The position numbers were made by a program, and so were the translations under genes. Positions 19,894 to 29,575 of a DNA stretch of 64,000 bases are shown here, one piece after another. Origin of the DNA: Planctomycetota bacterium (lineage in GTDB: Bacteria; Planctomycetota; UBA1135; GCA-002686595). A model generated the notes under the pieces. The model worked only from the letters and a program-made list of their open reading frames with translations, was not told the origin of the DNA and did no database searches. The DNA lies in contig JADJQU010000001.1 in NCBI GenBank assembly GCA_016712565.1, forward strand, positions 62,001-126,000, given 5' to 3'. Each line of letters starts with the position of its first letter. The stretch's first letter is position 1.

Positions 19894-21823
19894 TCAACGC
19901 ACGCGTTCGAGTTCGATCACCACCCGTGCGAAGGCGTCGATGGGCACGGTCACGTCGAGCGCCGACACGACGCGATAGCCGTCGAGTCCGCTGGCCGAGA
20001 TTCGGTACTGTCCGGGAGCGGGCGCCTTGAGGATCAGTTCCGTTTCCGCATCGTCGAGCGGGTTGGCGAAGCCGGCGACCTTCCCGTCGGCGTCCACGAG
20101 CTCGATCGTCCAGTCCGCCGCGCGCGCGACCGGCTCGCCCCCGTGCACGAAGATCGCCGTGACTCCGCAGGCGCGCTGGGCGCGGACTTCGAGCTCGTTC
20201 ACTCCCGGTGCAAGCTCGAGCGGAATGTTGCCGGAACTCGTAGCGGTCGTCGTTGAGCCACAGGCTCACCGTGGTCGCGGGCGCGAAGAAGTGCCAGCGC
20301 CCGAGCCCTGCATCGAATTCCGCATCATTGATCTGGCCGTCCGGGCGCCATTCGCCGGCGTATCCCAGCCAGCCCACGCGCTCCAGGTCCACGGGCGCTC
20401 CCGTGCGCGCATCCAGGATCCTCAAGCGCACGTCGGCCATCGGCGGGAGCGCAATCACGTAGTCGCGCTTCGACGTCGGCTCGATCTCGAGGTCGAAGTA
20501 GAACGACGGCCCGCCGACGAAGCCGCTGTACGAGCCGGGCTCGAGCTGGGGGATGCTCCACGCAAGCTCGCTGGTCCCCGCCGCGTCCGGCGGCTCCTCG
20601 AGCTTCGCCAGGTACCTGTGCAGACCACCCACGCGCGGAGCAAAGCGCGAATGGAGCGAGAGCGACCTCACCTTGGGCCAGTCGTTGGTGCGTAGGATCC
20701 CCGCGGCCTCGACGAACTTCGCGAACTCGGGGGTCGGCAGGAGGAGGTCGACCTGGGCACGCTTCCCGCGTTCAACCAGGCAGTTCGCCGCCGCGACGCG
20801 CGCGGTCATCCACGTGTTGGCTCCGACCTCGACCGACACCTCGTAGGCGCCGGCCTCGATCGACTCGAAGTCGAGCCGCCGGTCGATCGGCGCGAGCGCG
20901 CGCCGGTGTTCGACGTAGCTGGAGTCATGGGGGGCCGTTCCTTCGCGGATGCGCCGGAGGCGCAGTTCCGCGCCGTCGGGGACGGGCGCACCACCCAGCG
21001 TTACGCTCAGGTCGCCGCCGGGCTGCAACGCCACGAGGTAGTCGCCGCACGCCGAGCGCTGGAGGTCCACGAACCGCCACGCATACCCTGGGCTGCGAAC
21101 GAAGTACCGCGCCCGGTCGCCGTCGAACTCGAGCTCGATCGGCGAAGGAGCGTGCTCGGCAATCCGCTGTTCGTGCGCCGACTGGGCCGGAGATCGCTTG
21201 CCCCATTGTCCCTGTCCGTGATCCTGGACGACTTCGATGTCGCGGAGTTCCAGGCCGTTCGCTGCATCGAGGACGACGAGGCGGCATCCGTGATCACGCC
21301 GGACGAGGAGCTCGAGCAAGCCGTCGGCTGGAAACCGGAAGCTTCCGGCGTTGGAGGAGTGCAGGAAAGCAGGCTTGCCTTCCGCGGCGAAATCGCTGAG
21401 GTCGAAGTCGTCGTCGGGCAGGTCGACCCGCCACACCCCCTGCTCGACCGTGATCGTGAGCGGCTCGTCCATGGAGTACGAATGGAGGCGGAACGAGCCC
21501 TGCGCAGCCGGGCGATGGGCCCCGAACGGATCGAAGAAGCGCAGCGTGCCCTCGAGCCGGCGATTCGCGGGCGCCTGGGCGGCGGCGTTGGAGCCGTCGG
21601 TCTCCGCCTCGCCGTGTGCTGCGTTGCGAGGCGAGCGCGCGCCGCCGGACGAATCGAGGCCGGGCTCAAGTTCCGTCGAGGTCGGTGGGGACTTCGCCGC
21701 CGCTTCGGCCGGTGCCTGCGCGAGAGGTTCCCGGCCCGGCTTCCAGAGCAGGAACACCCCCAGCGCCAGGCACAGCGCCCCCGCCGCGAACACGCCGAGC
21801 CAGGCGCGCGAGCGGGATCTCAT
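19894..21823 (-). CDS. membrane-anchored carboxypeptidase-regulatory-like protein, one frameshift
   Basis: The gene begins with a membrane anchor (WLGVFAAGALCLALGVFLL) and an Ala/Pro/Ser linker. Repeated beta-sandwich segments follow, such as LDFESIEAGAYEVSVEVG and VRLRILDARTGAPVDLERV, of the carboxypeptidase regulatory or CnaB-like type. Coding frame is lost near 20232: the upstream frame reads WLNDDRYEF and becomes Arg-rich, while the next frame continues naturally as NIPLELAPGVNELEVRAQ and ends IELERVR at stop 19894-19896. Dropping one C at the CC there restores a ~640-residue protein. As it stands, the upstream frame runs to 19523. This is either a sequencing error or recent inactivation. 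Confidence 0.7.
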
Positions 21824-22146
21824 GCGTGCATCGTTAGAGGCGCGCGGGCCATTGTCAAAACATGCAGCCCGAGGCTGTGCGGCTCACGCGGACCGCCCCG
21901 GCGTCCCCCGGGAGGAGCACTGTGCTCGAACGCCAGGGGCTCTCAGGCCCAGACGGCGCCTGGGAGGGCGCGGGGCGCGGCTTGGAGAAAATTGAGAGTT
22001 TCCAGGCCGAAGTCGGGTTGTGCCACCGCCCCAGCAAGTGGGGCCGGGAACTCCCTCGGCCCACCGAACCAGGGTGGTCCGCAAGGTTCGGGTCGAGTTT
22101 CTCCAATCCACGGCTCGAGGCCTAAGCCCGAGCCCAAAGGACGTCC
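21824..22146. other. divergent promoter region
   Basis: This 323-bp gap lies between two divergent genes. It is locally richer in A/T around 21990-22010 (GGAGAAAATTGAGAG), a plausible promoter or leader segment for the plus-strand gene, but no standard -35/-10 pair is evident. Confidence 0.35.
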
Positions 22147-22833
22147 ATGAAATCTCCCGCCAAGTTCCTATTCACTTCTCTGCTCGCGGTTGCACTCCAG
22201 CTGCTCGTGGTCTCCTCGGCCAGCGCCGAGATCCGTCCGGACGGCGAGTGCAAGAAGTGCACCACCGCTCCGTACATCATCGATCCGGCCTGCGTCGTCA
22301 CCAGCAAGGTCTGCGAGCGCACCTTCACGGTCGGCGTGACCGGGGGCGTTCCCACGCCGGTCACGGCGGGGACGTTCGGGTGCGTCAATTGTCCGACGGT
22401 CGACGGGCATCCCTGCGAACCGAATCCCAGCCAGCCGTCCCTCAAGTGCGACGTCAACATCTCGGCCACCATTGAAGTCACGGCGTCCATCGACCTCAGC
22501 GCGACGTCGGGCATCGAAGCTGGGCCGTTCAAGGAGGCTCTCGAACTCACGGTCGGCTTCTCGGAGACCCACTCGGTCACCGTGGGCGTCACGGGTTCCT
22601 ACGACACTCCCTTCTGTCGCAAGGCCGTGCTCGAAGGCATCTTCACTCAAGAGAAGGGCTGCAAGGCCGTCGCGTCGTGCTCCTACACCCGCCGCGTCAA
22701 TTTCTCCTGCCCCGATGGTGCAACGCCCTCGGTCGTGTGGAACTGCGCTGGCGGCAGCGCGAAAATGTCCTTCGACCGCGATCCGTTCGGCGGTTCGATG
22801 TCGGTCAAGAGCCTCAATTCCTGCGGTCAGTGA
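22147..22833 (+). CDS. secreted 14-cysteine protein of unknown function
   Basis: The 228-residue product has a signal peptide (FLFTSLLAVALQLLVVSSASA) and 14 cysteines in the mature part, an even number that would allow seven disulfides. Between the Cys-rich ends lies a Cys-free stretch at about residues 100-155, with alternating polar and hydrophobic residues (ISATIEVTASIDLSATSG and LELTVGFSETHSVTVGVTGSY). These resemble two long amphipathic beta-hairpin strands, as seen in aerolysin-type proteins, but this is pattern resemblance only. An AAAGGA ribosome site precedes ATG 22147. Confidence 0.8.
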   Translation: MKSPAKFLFTSLLAVALQLLVVSSASAEIRPDGECKKCTTAPYIIDPACVVTSKVCERTFTVGVTGGVPTPVTAGTFGCVNCPTVDGHPCEPNPSQPSLKCDVNISATIEVTASIDLSATSGIEAGPFKEALELTVGFSETHSVTVGVTGSYDTPFCRKAVLEGIFTQEKGCKAVASCSYTRRVNFSCPDGATPSVVWNCAGGSAKMSFDRDPFGGSMSVKSLNSCGQ

Positions 22834-22971
22834 CCAGCGCGCGGCCGTCCCAGCGACCGAAATTCCCGCGGAGCCACGGGGCTCCGCGGGATCCGACCGG
22901 GGGGCCGACCGCGACCCGCGGCCCCCCCCAAAGACTCCCTCGAACCTTCGCCAACGACACCCAAGGCAGCC

Positions 22972-24243
22972 ATGTTCACTCTTCTTCCGCTCGTTTTCCC
23001 GTTCGTGCTCGCCATGTCCTTTCCCGTCGAAACCGCCACCTCGGTGGGTCAGGGGCCGCGTCCAGCCGTGAACCAAGATGAATCTGCGCCCACGGAGCCC
23101 GCGCAGTCCGAGCTGTTCCAGCGTGGCGAGCTCGCCCAGTACGAGCAGTGGCTTGAATCGCTCCATGGCCCGGTCCTGCCCTCGGATGCGGGCGAGGCTC
23201 GGCGCGCCGAGGTTCGCGATTGGTATCAACGCCTGTGGGTTGCGGCGGATCTGGATCCCGAAACGGCCCTGGGCATCGAATGCCGCGTGCAACTCGTGGC
23301 TCTGCTCAACGAGTGCGGTCTGCACGCTGACTCGGAGCTCCACATCCGAAAGCTCATCGCCCTGGACAAGGGCACACGATGCGCAGTTTCTGGAAGGCGG
23401 AGCTCTCGGAGGTCCGGCTGCTGCGGCTGTCTTCAGCCGACCGCAAGAACGTGGATCTGCGCGAGTCCCTGGCGATCCACGAGGAGGCGCGAGTGGCGCT
23501 GGAGTCCGAGGCGCGCGCCGCGTCCGGAGCAGCTCTCATGGACGCTTCCCTGCGGATGCGCTACCTGGGTGTGCTGCTGGGATACAGTTACTACGCCGCC
23601 CACGGAGCCGTGGACTTCCGCACGGCCTGCGACCGCCTGCAGGAGGGGTACACCTTCAGTCGGGCCTGTGCCGCCGCAAACCTGGACCTTGTTGGCCGTA
23701 CGCCGGAGCACTTCGCACGAGTCCACTTCGACTTGCTGCTGATGGACAGCTCCCGCTTCGCCGGAGACCCTGGAGCAGGGACTCGCGAACCTCCGCGGCC
23801 AGGACAAAGACCCGGAGTCCATCGCCATGCGGTTCGGGAATTTCCTGGAACGCCGCTACGGCCCGCGGTCGCCCGAATTTGTGAGCCGAGCCCGACAGTT
23901 CCTGAAGGACCAGGGTGAGGACCTGGGAATCCAGGCCCTGATCCTGCAGGTCAAGGTCGCGACCCTGCTGATGCATGGAGGGGATCACTTGGAGGCCATG
24001 CGTCTGGCGGAGCCGCTGCTGGGATCGGTGCCGACGGAGGTGGCCGCCTCGAATCCCACCGCATGGAAGGCCCTGCGACTGGTGGGTGGCCTGGTCTATG
24101 CGGCCAGTGCGCAACTCGCGGGCGATGAACTCTCGCGCGCCGTCGCGATCCACCATCTGGTTGGCCTGAAGGAGGTCGGCTTCGAATCCGAGGCGGACAT
24201 CGCCCTCCGCGTGCGCGACCTGCTCGCCCAACGGCCGCGCTAG
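22972..24243 (+). pseudogene. secreted helical-repeat (TPR-like) protein, broken by two frameshifts
   Basis: The gene starts MFTLLPLVFPFVLAMSFPVE, a signal peptide, and continues as a helical protein resembling TPR repeats (ECRVQLVALLNECGLHADSELHIRKL). Good coding leaves frame 1 near 23375, where the text moves to MRSFWKAELSEVRLLRLSS, and returns to frame 1 near 23760 (RF then PETLEQGLANLRGQDKDP), ending LRVRDLLAQRPR. Both breaks need one missing base. The middle segment is fully coding-like (SLRMRYLGVLLGYSYYAAHG), so the parent protein of ~420 residues was intact recently or the sequence has errors. The next gene starts 26 bases downstream, suggesting an operon. Confidence 0.7.
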
Positions 24244-24268
24244 GGTCGTCACGGGCCTACAGGAGCCG

Positions 24269-26878
24269 ATGATGAGAATCCCGTTTCTGTTCCTGGCCCT
24301 GGCCCTCCTGGGGGTGCTGACCGCGGGCGTGTCACTGATCTGCCCCGAATCCGGCCATCCGAGGCCAGTGGTGACCACGGAGGCGGTGCTCGAGGTCTCC
24401 CGCGTCACCCAGGTCCGGCCTGGCCCCATCGTCCCCGAATCCGGGGGGGCCGCGAGGGCCATGGTGATCGGCTCCACCCAAGACGCACCCGCGACAAGCC
24501 CCGACGCGTGGGTCGTTGGCGGCCGATGCCAGACCTGCGAGGGTCTCCCCCTGCGGGGAGCGGTGGAGCTGTTTTTCCGGGCGTCGTCGGGGGCCGTCAC
24601 CACCCAGGTCGTTGAGGCGGACGAGGCAGGCGTCTACCGGGCTTGTCCGCCCCAAGGGACACGAACCGTTGTTGCGCGCCTGCTCGACCTGGGTGCCGCC
24701 TCCAGCTCGCCCCGCCTCGAATGGGTGGCGGGGACTCGAACCGCGGAATTTCCACCCTGATCGCCCTGCCGATGCGCCGGCTGTTCCTCCGTTGCACCGA
24801 CCAGGACGGTCGAGGAATCTCGGCGGTCAAGGCCCACCTGGCTCGGTCCGCTGGGTTCCCCCGTACCGATCGGAGACGCGGCCGAGCGCGTGGCGCGAGA
24901 ATTGGGTGAGTCCAACGCAGCCGGCACCCTGGAGCTCCAGCACGTGCCGGATCAGGGAGGTTTCATCCTGCTGAGCAAAGGAGGCTACGAGACGCAATGC
25001 GCGAGCGTCCCTCCGCTCGCGCCGGCGGGGGGGGAGTTCCAGGAGCAGGTCGTCCAGCTTGCTTCGCTGTCGCCGTTGCTCGGAATCGCTCCCGTGGATG
25101 GCGCGGAAACCTGGGCGATCTACCCGGCCAGGGATCGATTCGCTGCCCGGGCGAACGCCGTGTCCAGCTGCTGGGTGCCCGAGCTCATGTCCGCCCTGAA
25201 CGAACCTGTGTTCACGGAGCCCCGCGCCTGCTTTGAGATTGCCCGTACTCGCCCGGGTATCCGCTGTTGCTCGCAGCCGATAAGGAAACTGGCAAGGTCC
25301 AGCGCATCTCCAAATACGATCCGATCGCCGGCCGCTATGCCCTGTGGCTTCCCGCCCAGGAGACCGTGATCGAGCTTGCGGATGCGGGCAGCGAGTCCCT
25401 CGGCAAGGGCTTGGACCTGGGCCGACTGCGTCTGACCTGGAAGAGCGGCGACGCCGATGTGGAGCACACGGTTCGACTGGGATCAGGATTTGCGCTCTCG
25501 GCGACGGCCTCGGAGATTCAAACCGGCCTCGTCTTCTTGGACTGCTCCGCCCGCATGGAACTTCACAGCGGGTGCGTGGTCCTGGGCGAGGCCGAGGCAA
25601 CGCTGACTCCCGGAGCGAATCGCCTGCGCCTGGAACCTCGTCAGCAACCCGAGTCCCTGGAATTGCAGGTGCGCATGGCGGACGGGCGTGGGATCCCCAA
25701 CGCCGAAGTGAGCATCCATGCCGACCCTGGCTCCCGCGCGGAGCTGAGGCGTCTGCGCACGGACCTGACTGGATCGGCGTGGCTCACCGCTTCCACGGAA
25801 CTGGCCCTGTGGGCTCAGGTCCTTCCGGGCGCCGACCACGGCGGCACCGAGTCCGTTGCGCTCGGGAGCGGCCTCCGAAGCCCAGGGTCACCTCGGCAGA
25901 TCGTTCTCGAGGTGCGTGAACGCACGGCCGCCGTGCGAGTCCGCGTGGGCGTTGCCGACCCCCAGGCAAGTGCCACTCTCCATCGAATCGGCATCTGCCC
26001 CGTGGGGGCCCCCGAACCGACGACCGCGGTGCTCTCGCTCTCGCCCGAGGGGCGACACACGGACGTGGCCCCCTGGGAACTTGCCGCGGCGCTTCTTCAG
26101 GGAGGGGAGGAGGCCATCTTCCGTGATCTCCGCCCCGGAGCCTATCTGGTCTACGGCCTTCCCCTGGCGGACGACCATGGAGGAGGTTGGTGCTCGCCTC
26201 GGCCACCTGCCGCTCGCCCCTGGCGCTCCACGAGCGTGTCGAGCTGTCGCCCGACGAAGTCGCGAACGTGGAATTGCGCGCGGCCGAGATGATGGAGGTC
26301 ACCTTGCGGCTCGTGCTTTCTGGCTCTGCTGAGTGGACCGACGGCTCGGGTCGAGTCGCCTTGCAGGCCGTCGGGCAATTCGAGGGCGAGCTGAGCGCGA
26401 TTCCCTCGGCACCCAGCCTGTTCGCCAGGTCGATCGGGGGCGATCGGTTCTCCGCGCGTGTTCCGGCCCCGGGGGCATACTTGGTGCACGTCTCCGGTTT
26501 TGGGGACGTGCCCTCCAGCCATTGCGTGGAGCTCCGCCGGGGCCAGGGAGGCGGTCCTGCGTCGGGATCGCACCGTCGAGTTGGCCGTGGAACGCGGAAC
26601 GACAATCGCCCTGGAAGCCTCTGGGCGTGTCCGTGGAGTGCCTCTCGTTCAATGCCGAGGGGCTCGCCATTCCCGGTTTGCCTCAATGGCGCAACGTGGA
26701 ATTCGAACTGGGTCCTGACGCGGACCGGATCACCCTGCGCGACGTTGACCCCGCCGCGCAGCTTCGGATCCACCTTCGCCAGTGCGATTGGAGCTGTGAT
26801 CGAGTGGTCCACCCGGTCTCCGCCGTGGGCTCCGAGGATGCACATTCGAGCACCCGCCTGCGAATCCTGGTCCCCTGA
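24269..26878 (+). pseudogene. large anchored carboxypeptidase-regulatory-like protein, about six frameshifts
   Basis: AGGAG precedes ATG 24269, and the protein opens with a membrane anchor (IPFLFLALALLGVLTAGVSL). Beta-sandwich text follows in pieces. Frame 2 runs to ~24750 (VEADEAGVYRACPPQGTRTV). Frame 1 covers ISTLIALPMRRLFLRC, frame 2 runs from ~24840 (LGSPVPIGDAAERVAREL) and frame 1 from ~25250 (RISKYDPIAGRYALWLP through RDLRPGAYLVYGLPLADD). Frame 0 runs from ~26178 (HERVELSPDEVANVEL), frame 1 from ~26545 (VLRRDRTVELAVERGTTIAL) and frame 2 from ~26630 to the stop at 26878. The restored length is about 870 residues. Every piece keeps strong coding bias. Confidence 0.65.
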
Positions 26879-26880
26879 GG

Positions 26881-27288
26881 TTCGGGTCGCGGGTCCCCTG
26901 GGACCTGGTCTGTGGATCGGCCGCGTCTTCGAGAGGACGATCCCCATCGTGGGCGAGCCCTCGCAGTCTGGCGGCGGGATCCGAGAAGGAGGCCCCAACG
27001 GGCACTGCGGGCGGGCCCGCAGGCCCCGAAGGGAGTGGCTCGCGGCGTGCGCATGCCTCTGAGACGCAGGGCCGCGGCCAGGGCTCGAGCCTTTCCCGGG
27101 CCACACCTGCGCTTCCAGGGGACGACCGCGCGCTCCTCTTCGGGGATGGCCATGGCACGGACCCGGCAGACAACAACCCGCGTCGCAGGGTCGTACGACG
27201 GGTTGATCCTACCGGTCAGCGGCCGCGCAGCCGGAGGAGACTCGCGAGCTGGTGTGCTTGAAGGACACCCGGCTCGCCGCCCGGAGGC
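26881..27288. other. intergenic region, no gene recognised
   Basis: This 408-bp stretch lies between two converging units. Open frames on both strands are Arg/Pro-rich shadows. I see no RNA gene or clear hairpin terminator in it. Confidence 0.4.
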
Positions 27289-27666
27289 TCAGCCGATCTT
27301 GATGTCTGCCTTCGCGGTGGTCGCCCCCGCATCCACGTTGACCTTGAGCGTGTGGCCCAGGAGGATTGGCAGCTTCGGAAGCACGAAGCCGTCGTGCGGC
27401 GAGTTCGGCGGGATGGTCGCGGTGTACAGCAGCGTCCCGTCTTCGAGCGTGATCTTCAGCGTGGCGGGGTTCGGGGTCCAATTGTCGACGAAGACCCGCT
27501 GACCCGGGCGGATCGTGCCGCCGTCGCCGGGGCTGATGTTGATCATCGGGCCTTGGCCGCCGTCGTCCATGATGGTCGCGGCCTCGGCCTGGACGGGGTG
27601 GGCGGCGCAGAGGGATGCGGCGCCAACGGCGAGCAGGGAAAGGAGCAGGAGCTGGTGGGGTTTCAT
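27289..27666 (-). CDS. small secreted protein, function unknown
   Basis: The 125-residue protein has a signal peptide (LLLLSLLAVGAASLCAAHPVQA). A mature part of ~95 residues is predicted all-beta (PGQRVFVDNWTPNPATLKITLEDGT, then PKLPILLGHTLKVNVDAG). The pattern of Asn/Asp-rich turns and alternating strands suggests a single small beta-sandwich, reminiscent of cupredoxin-like or inhibitor-type folds without metal ligands. ATG 27666 is the only sensible start. Nothing in the context assigns a role. Confidence 0.7.
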   Translation of the reverse strand: MKPHQLLLLSLLAVGAASLCAAHPVQAEAATIMDDGGQGPMINISPGDGGTIRPGQRVFVDNWTPNPATLKITLEDGTLLYTATIPPNSPHDGFVLPKLPILLGHTLKVNVDAGATTAKADIKIG

Positions 27667-28051
27667 GATGGGGCACCTCGAAGAGGAGGGTGGCTGTGGC
27701 CGGACAGGGCCGGAGACTGGATGGGAGGCGCACGGGACATCCCGACGCCCACACCCACGAAGGGCGTCACTGGCTTGCCGAATCGGCGGAGTTCCCCCGA
27801 AAACCGACTGGTGGCGGAGTTCTCCGGGACGGCGGACGGTGGCCCGCCGCGGTCGCTTCCCCGGCGGTCAGCCGCTCCCGGCAGCCTCGATTCCGGTCTT
27901 GGGCCCGGCCTTGCGCCCGGCCTTGGGCCCGGGGCCGATCCTCGGCACGGGCGATCGCCGGAGGGGCACTGGATCCTGCGCGAGCCGGGGCCTCTCCACG
28001 ATTGCAGAACGCGGGCGGGAGCCGGCCGCCGACCACCGCGTGGGCGCTTCC
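27667..28051. other. GC-rich intergenic region with short tandem repeats
   Basis: This 385-bp gap contains about three copies of a 12-bp unit CCCGGCCTTGGG (one with C for G) at roughly 27900-27940. No gene or structured RNA was recognised. Confidence 0.4.
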
Positions 28052-28570
28052 TCAGGGCGCCGAGAGCTCTCGCGCGGCCTCCAGGCGCCGCTGGTCTTCC
28101 TCGGCGTTCACCTTGGCGAGGCCGGTCTCGAAACTTGCCAGTTGCTCGGGGCTGTACCGGGTGCGGTCGAAGCCGTTGGCCGTGCGGAAGTCACGCAGGA
28201 AGTGGTTGCGTTTGCGGTCGAGGGCATCCTGGCGCACGACCCAGGTCTCGATCAGTGCTTCCGCGCGCTGGGCCGCCTCCTGCGTGAGCGGCGTGGGCCA
28301 GAGGCGGGCGGCCAGCTCGCGGCCCTTGGGCGAGAGCGCCTGCTCGATGGCGGCGTGGGTGCCCAGCCCGCAGTTGCCCGCCGCTCCCTGGGCCGCCCCC
28401 AAGCTCACGCTGGAGCCGGCCGCCTGCTTGGCGCGCGATTGGTAGACCGCCTCCCGCAGCAGGTCCACGGCGAGGGCCAGTCGTTCGGCGTTCAGCGCGG
28501 CCGGGCCGCCGGAGGAGACGGCGCCGCCCAGGCGGGGCGCCTCGTCTCGGTTGCCGGGCAACTCGCCCAT
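28052..28570 (-). CDS. hypothetical protein downstream of bacilliredoxin
   Basis: The 172-residue protein is mostly helical and charged. It has a long amphipathic second half (AEALIETWVVRQDALDRKRNHFLRDFRTANGF, split by short turns) and a Gly/Ala/Ser-rich middle containing GNCGLGTHA. No signal peptide or membrane helix is seen, so it is probably cytosolic. It starts 7 bp after the bacilliredoxin stop on the same strand, suggesting co-transcription and possibly a thiol-stress role. No family was recognised. Confidence 0.7.
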   Translation of the reverse strand: MGELPGNRDEAPRLGGAVSSGGPAALNAERLALAVDLLREAVYQSRAKQAAGSSVSLGAAQGAAGNCGLGTHAAIEQALSPKGRELAARLWPTPLTQEAAQRAEALIETWVVRQDALDRKRNHFLRDFRTANGFDRTRYSPEQLASFETGLAKVNAEEDQRRLEAARELSAP

Positions 28571-28577
28571 GGGCGAC

Positions 28578-28988
28578 TCAGCAGACCGCGTCGAAGGTCT
28601 CGGTCAGCATCCGGGCGATCGAACCCGGGTCGCGGCCTTCGATGTCCTGGCGCTGGATCACCTTGACGAGCTTGCCGTCCTTGAGAATCCCGATCTGCGG
28701 CGAGCTCGGCCGATAGGGCGCGAAGTACTCGCGGGCCTTGGCCACCGCGGCGGTCTCCATGCCGGCGAACACGGTGTACAGGTTCTGGGGCTTCTTGCCG
28801 TGCAGGAGGGAGAGTCGCAGGGCCGGTCGCGCGCCGCCCGCGGCGCAGCCGCAGACCGAGTTGACGAACACCAGGGTGGTCCCCGGCAGCTTGACGGCCG
28901 CCTCCACTTCCTGGGGCGTGCGCAGTTCCTTGACGCCGAGCGCGGTCACTTCGTCGCGCATCGGTTGGACCAATTCGGGGTCGTACAT
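28578..28988 (-). CDS. BrxA/BrxB family bacilliredoxin (YphP/YqiW)
   Basis: The 136-residue protein matches the UPF0403/bacilliredoxin family in length and text: MYDPELVQPMRDEVTALGV at the start, TTLVFVNSVCGCAAG with the active-site CGC (Cys46 and Cys48), and YFAPYRPSSPQIGILKDGKLV at the end. In Bacillus these proteins remove bacillithiol from mixed disulfides. Whether this organism makes bacillithiol cannot be told here; another low-molecular-weight thiol is possible. It is the first gene of a two-gene unit. Confidence 0.93.
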   Translation of the reverse strand: MYDPELVQPMRDEVTALGVKELRTPQEVEAAVKLPGTTLVFVNSVCGCAAGGARPALRLSLLHGKKPQNLYTVFAGMETAAVAKAREYFAPYRPSSPQIGILKDGKLVKVIQRQDIEGRDPGSIARMLTETFDAVC

Positions 28989-29227
28989 GTTGATCTCGGT
29001 GCTTGGGGGGCGAGGGAGGGGCCGACGCGGGGCGCGTCGACGGCGGGAAGGTGTAGGGCGGGAGCGCCCAGGATTCTAGCTTGCGCGAGAGTCGATCCGG
29101 TCCCCCCGGGCGGCCGGCCAGGGGGCATTCTCTCCGGAAACGCGTCAGGGCCGGCCTGGGGGGGAACGTCCCCGGCCTCGGCCCTTCCCGGGAGTCTCGG
29201 GTTCGTCCCGGTCCGGCGGGCTCCAGC

Positions 29228-29575
29228 TCAGGGAGGGCTGGGGGGCGGATCGGGCCAGAGGCGGTCCCGGGCGTACTCCATCTCGCCGTGGAGCTCGCGG
29301 ACGACTTCGTGTTCCCCCAGGAGGAAAATGCCGTCGAGATTGAGCTGGCAGACCGCGCACACCGGGCGCACGCCGCGGTAGCTCATGACGTCCAGTTCCT
29401 CCAGGACCACGTCCTCCAACCCGAACTCGGCCGCCTGCAGGGGCGTGCCGTCCTCGCCGAAGCCGAAGAAGCGCTTCACCTCCGCCGGCGTGCGGCAGCA
29501 CAGGTAGCAGCGGTCCTTGTTTCCCGCGCGGTCGAGCCCGGCGAAGTACTCCTGGAACTTCTGCTCCAGTCCCAT
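29228..29575 (-). CDS. small Cys-rich (CxxCC...CxxC) protein coupled to AAA ATPase
   Basis: The 115-residue protein has DRCYLCCRT near residue 23 and RPVCAVCQLNL near residue 75. These are two CxxC knuckles about 50 residues apart that could bind one zinc ion, separated by an acidic helical region (EFGLEDVVLEELDVMSY). The C-terminal tail is Pro-rich. Its ATG overlaps the ATPase stop by one base (TGATG), so it is translated from the ATPase message. The function is unknown; the coupling suggests it acts with the ATPase. Confidence 0.78.
   Translation of the reverse strand: MGLEQKFQEYFAGLDRAGNKDRCYLCCRTPAEVKRFFGFGEDGTPLQAAEFGLEDVVLEELDVMSYRGVRPVCAVCQLNLDGIFLLGEHEVVRELHGEMEYARDRLWPDPPPSPP

Noticed and set aside
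24721..24748. tRNA T-arm-like sequence on the minus strand (GGTTCGAGTCC)
   Set aside because: Lies inside coding text; the stem has a mismatch and no anticodon arm or 5' acceptor strand could be found.
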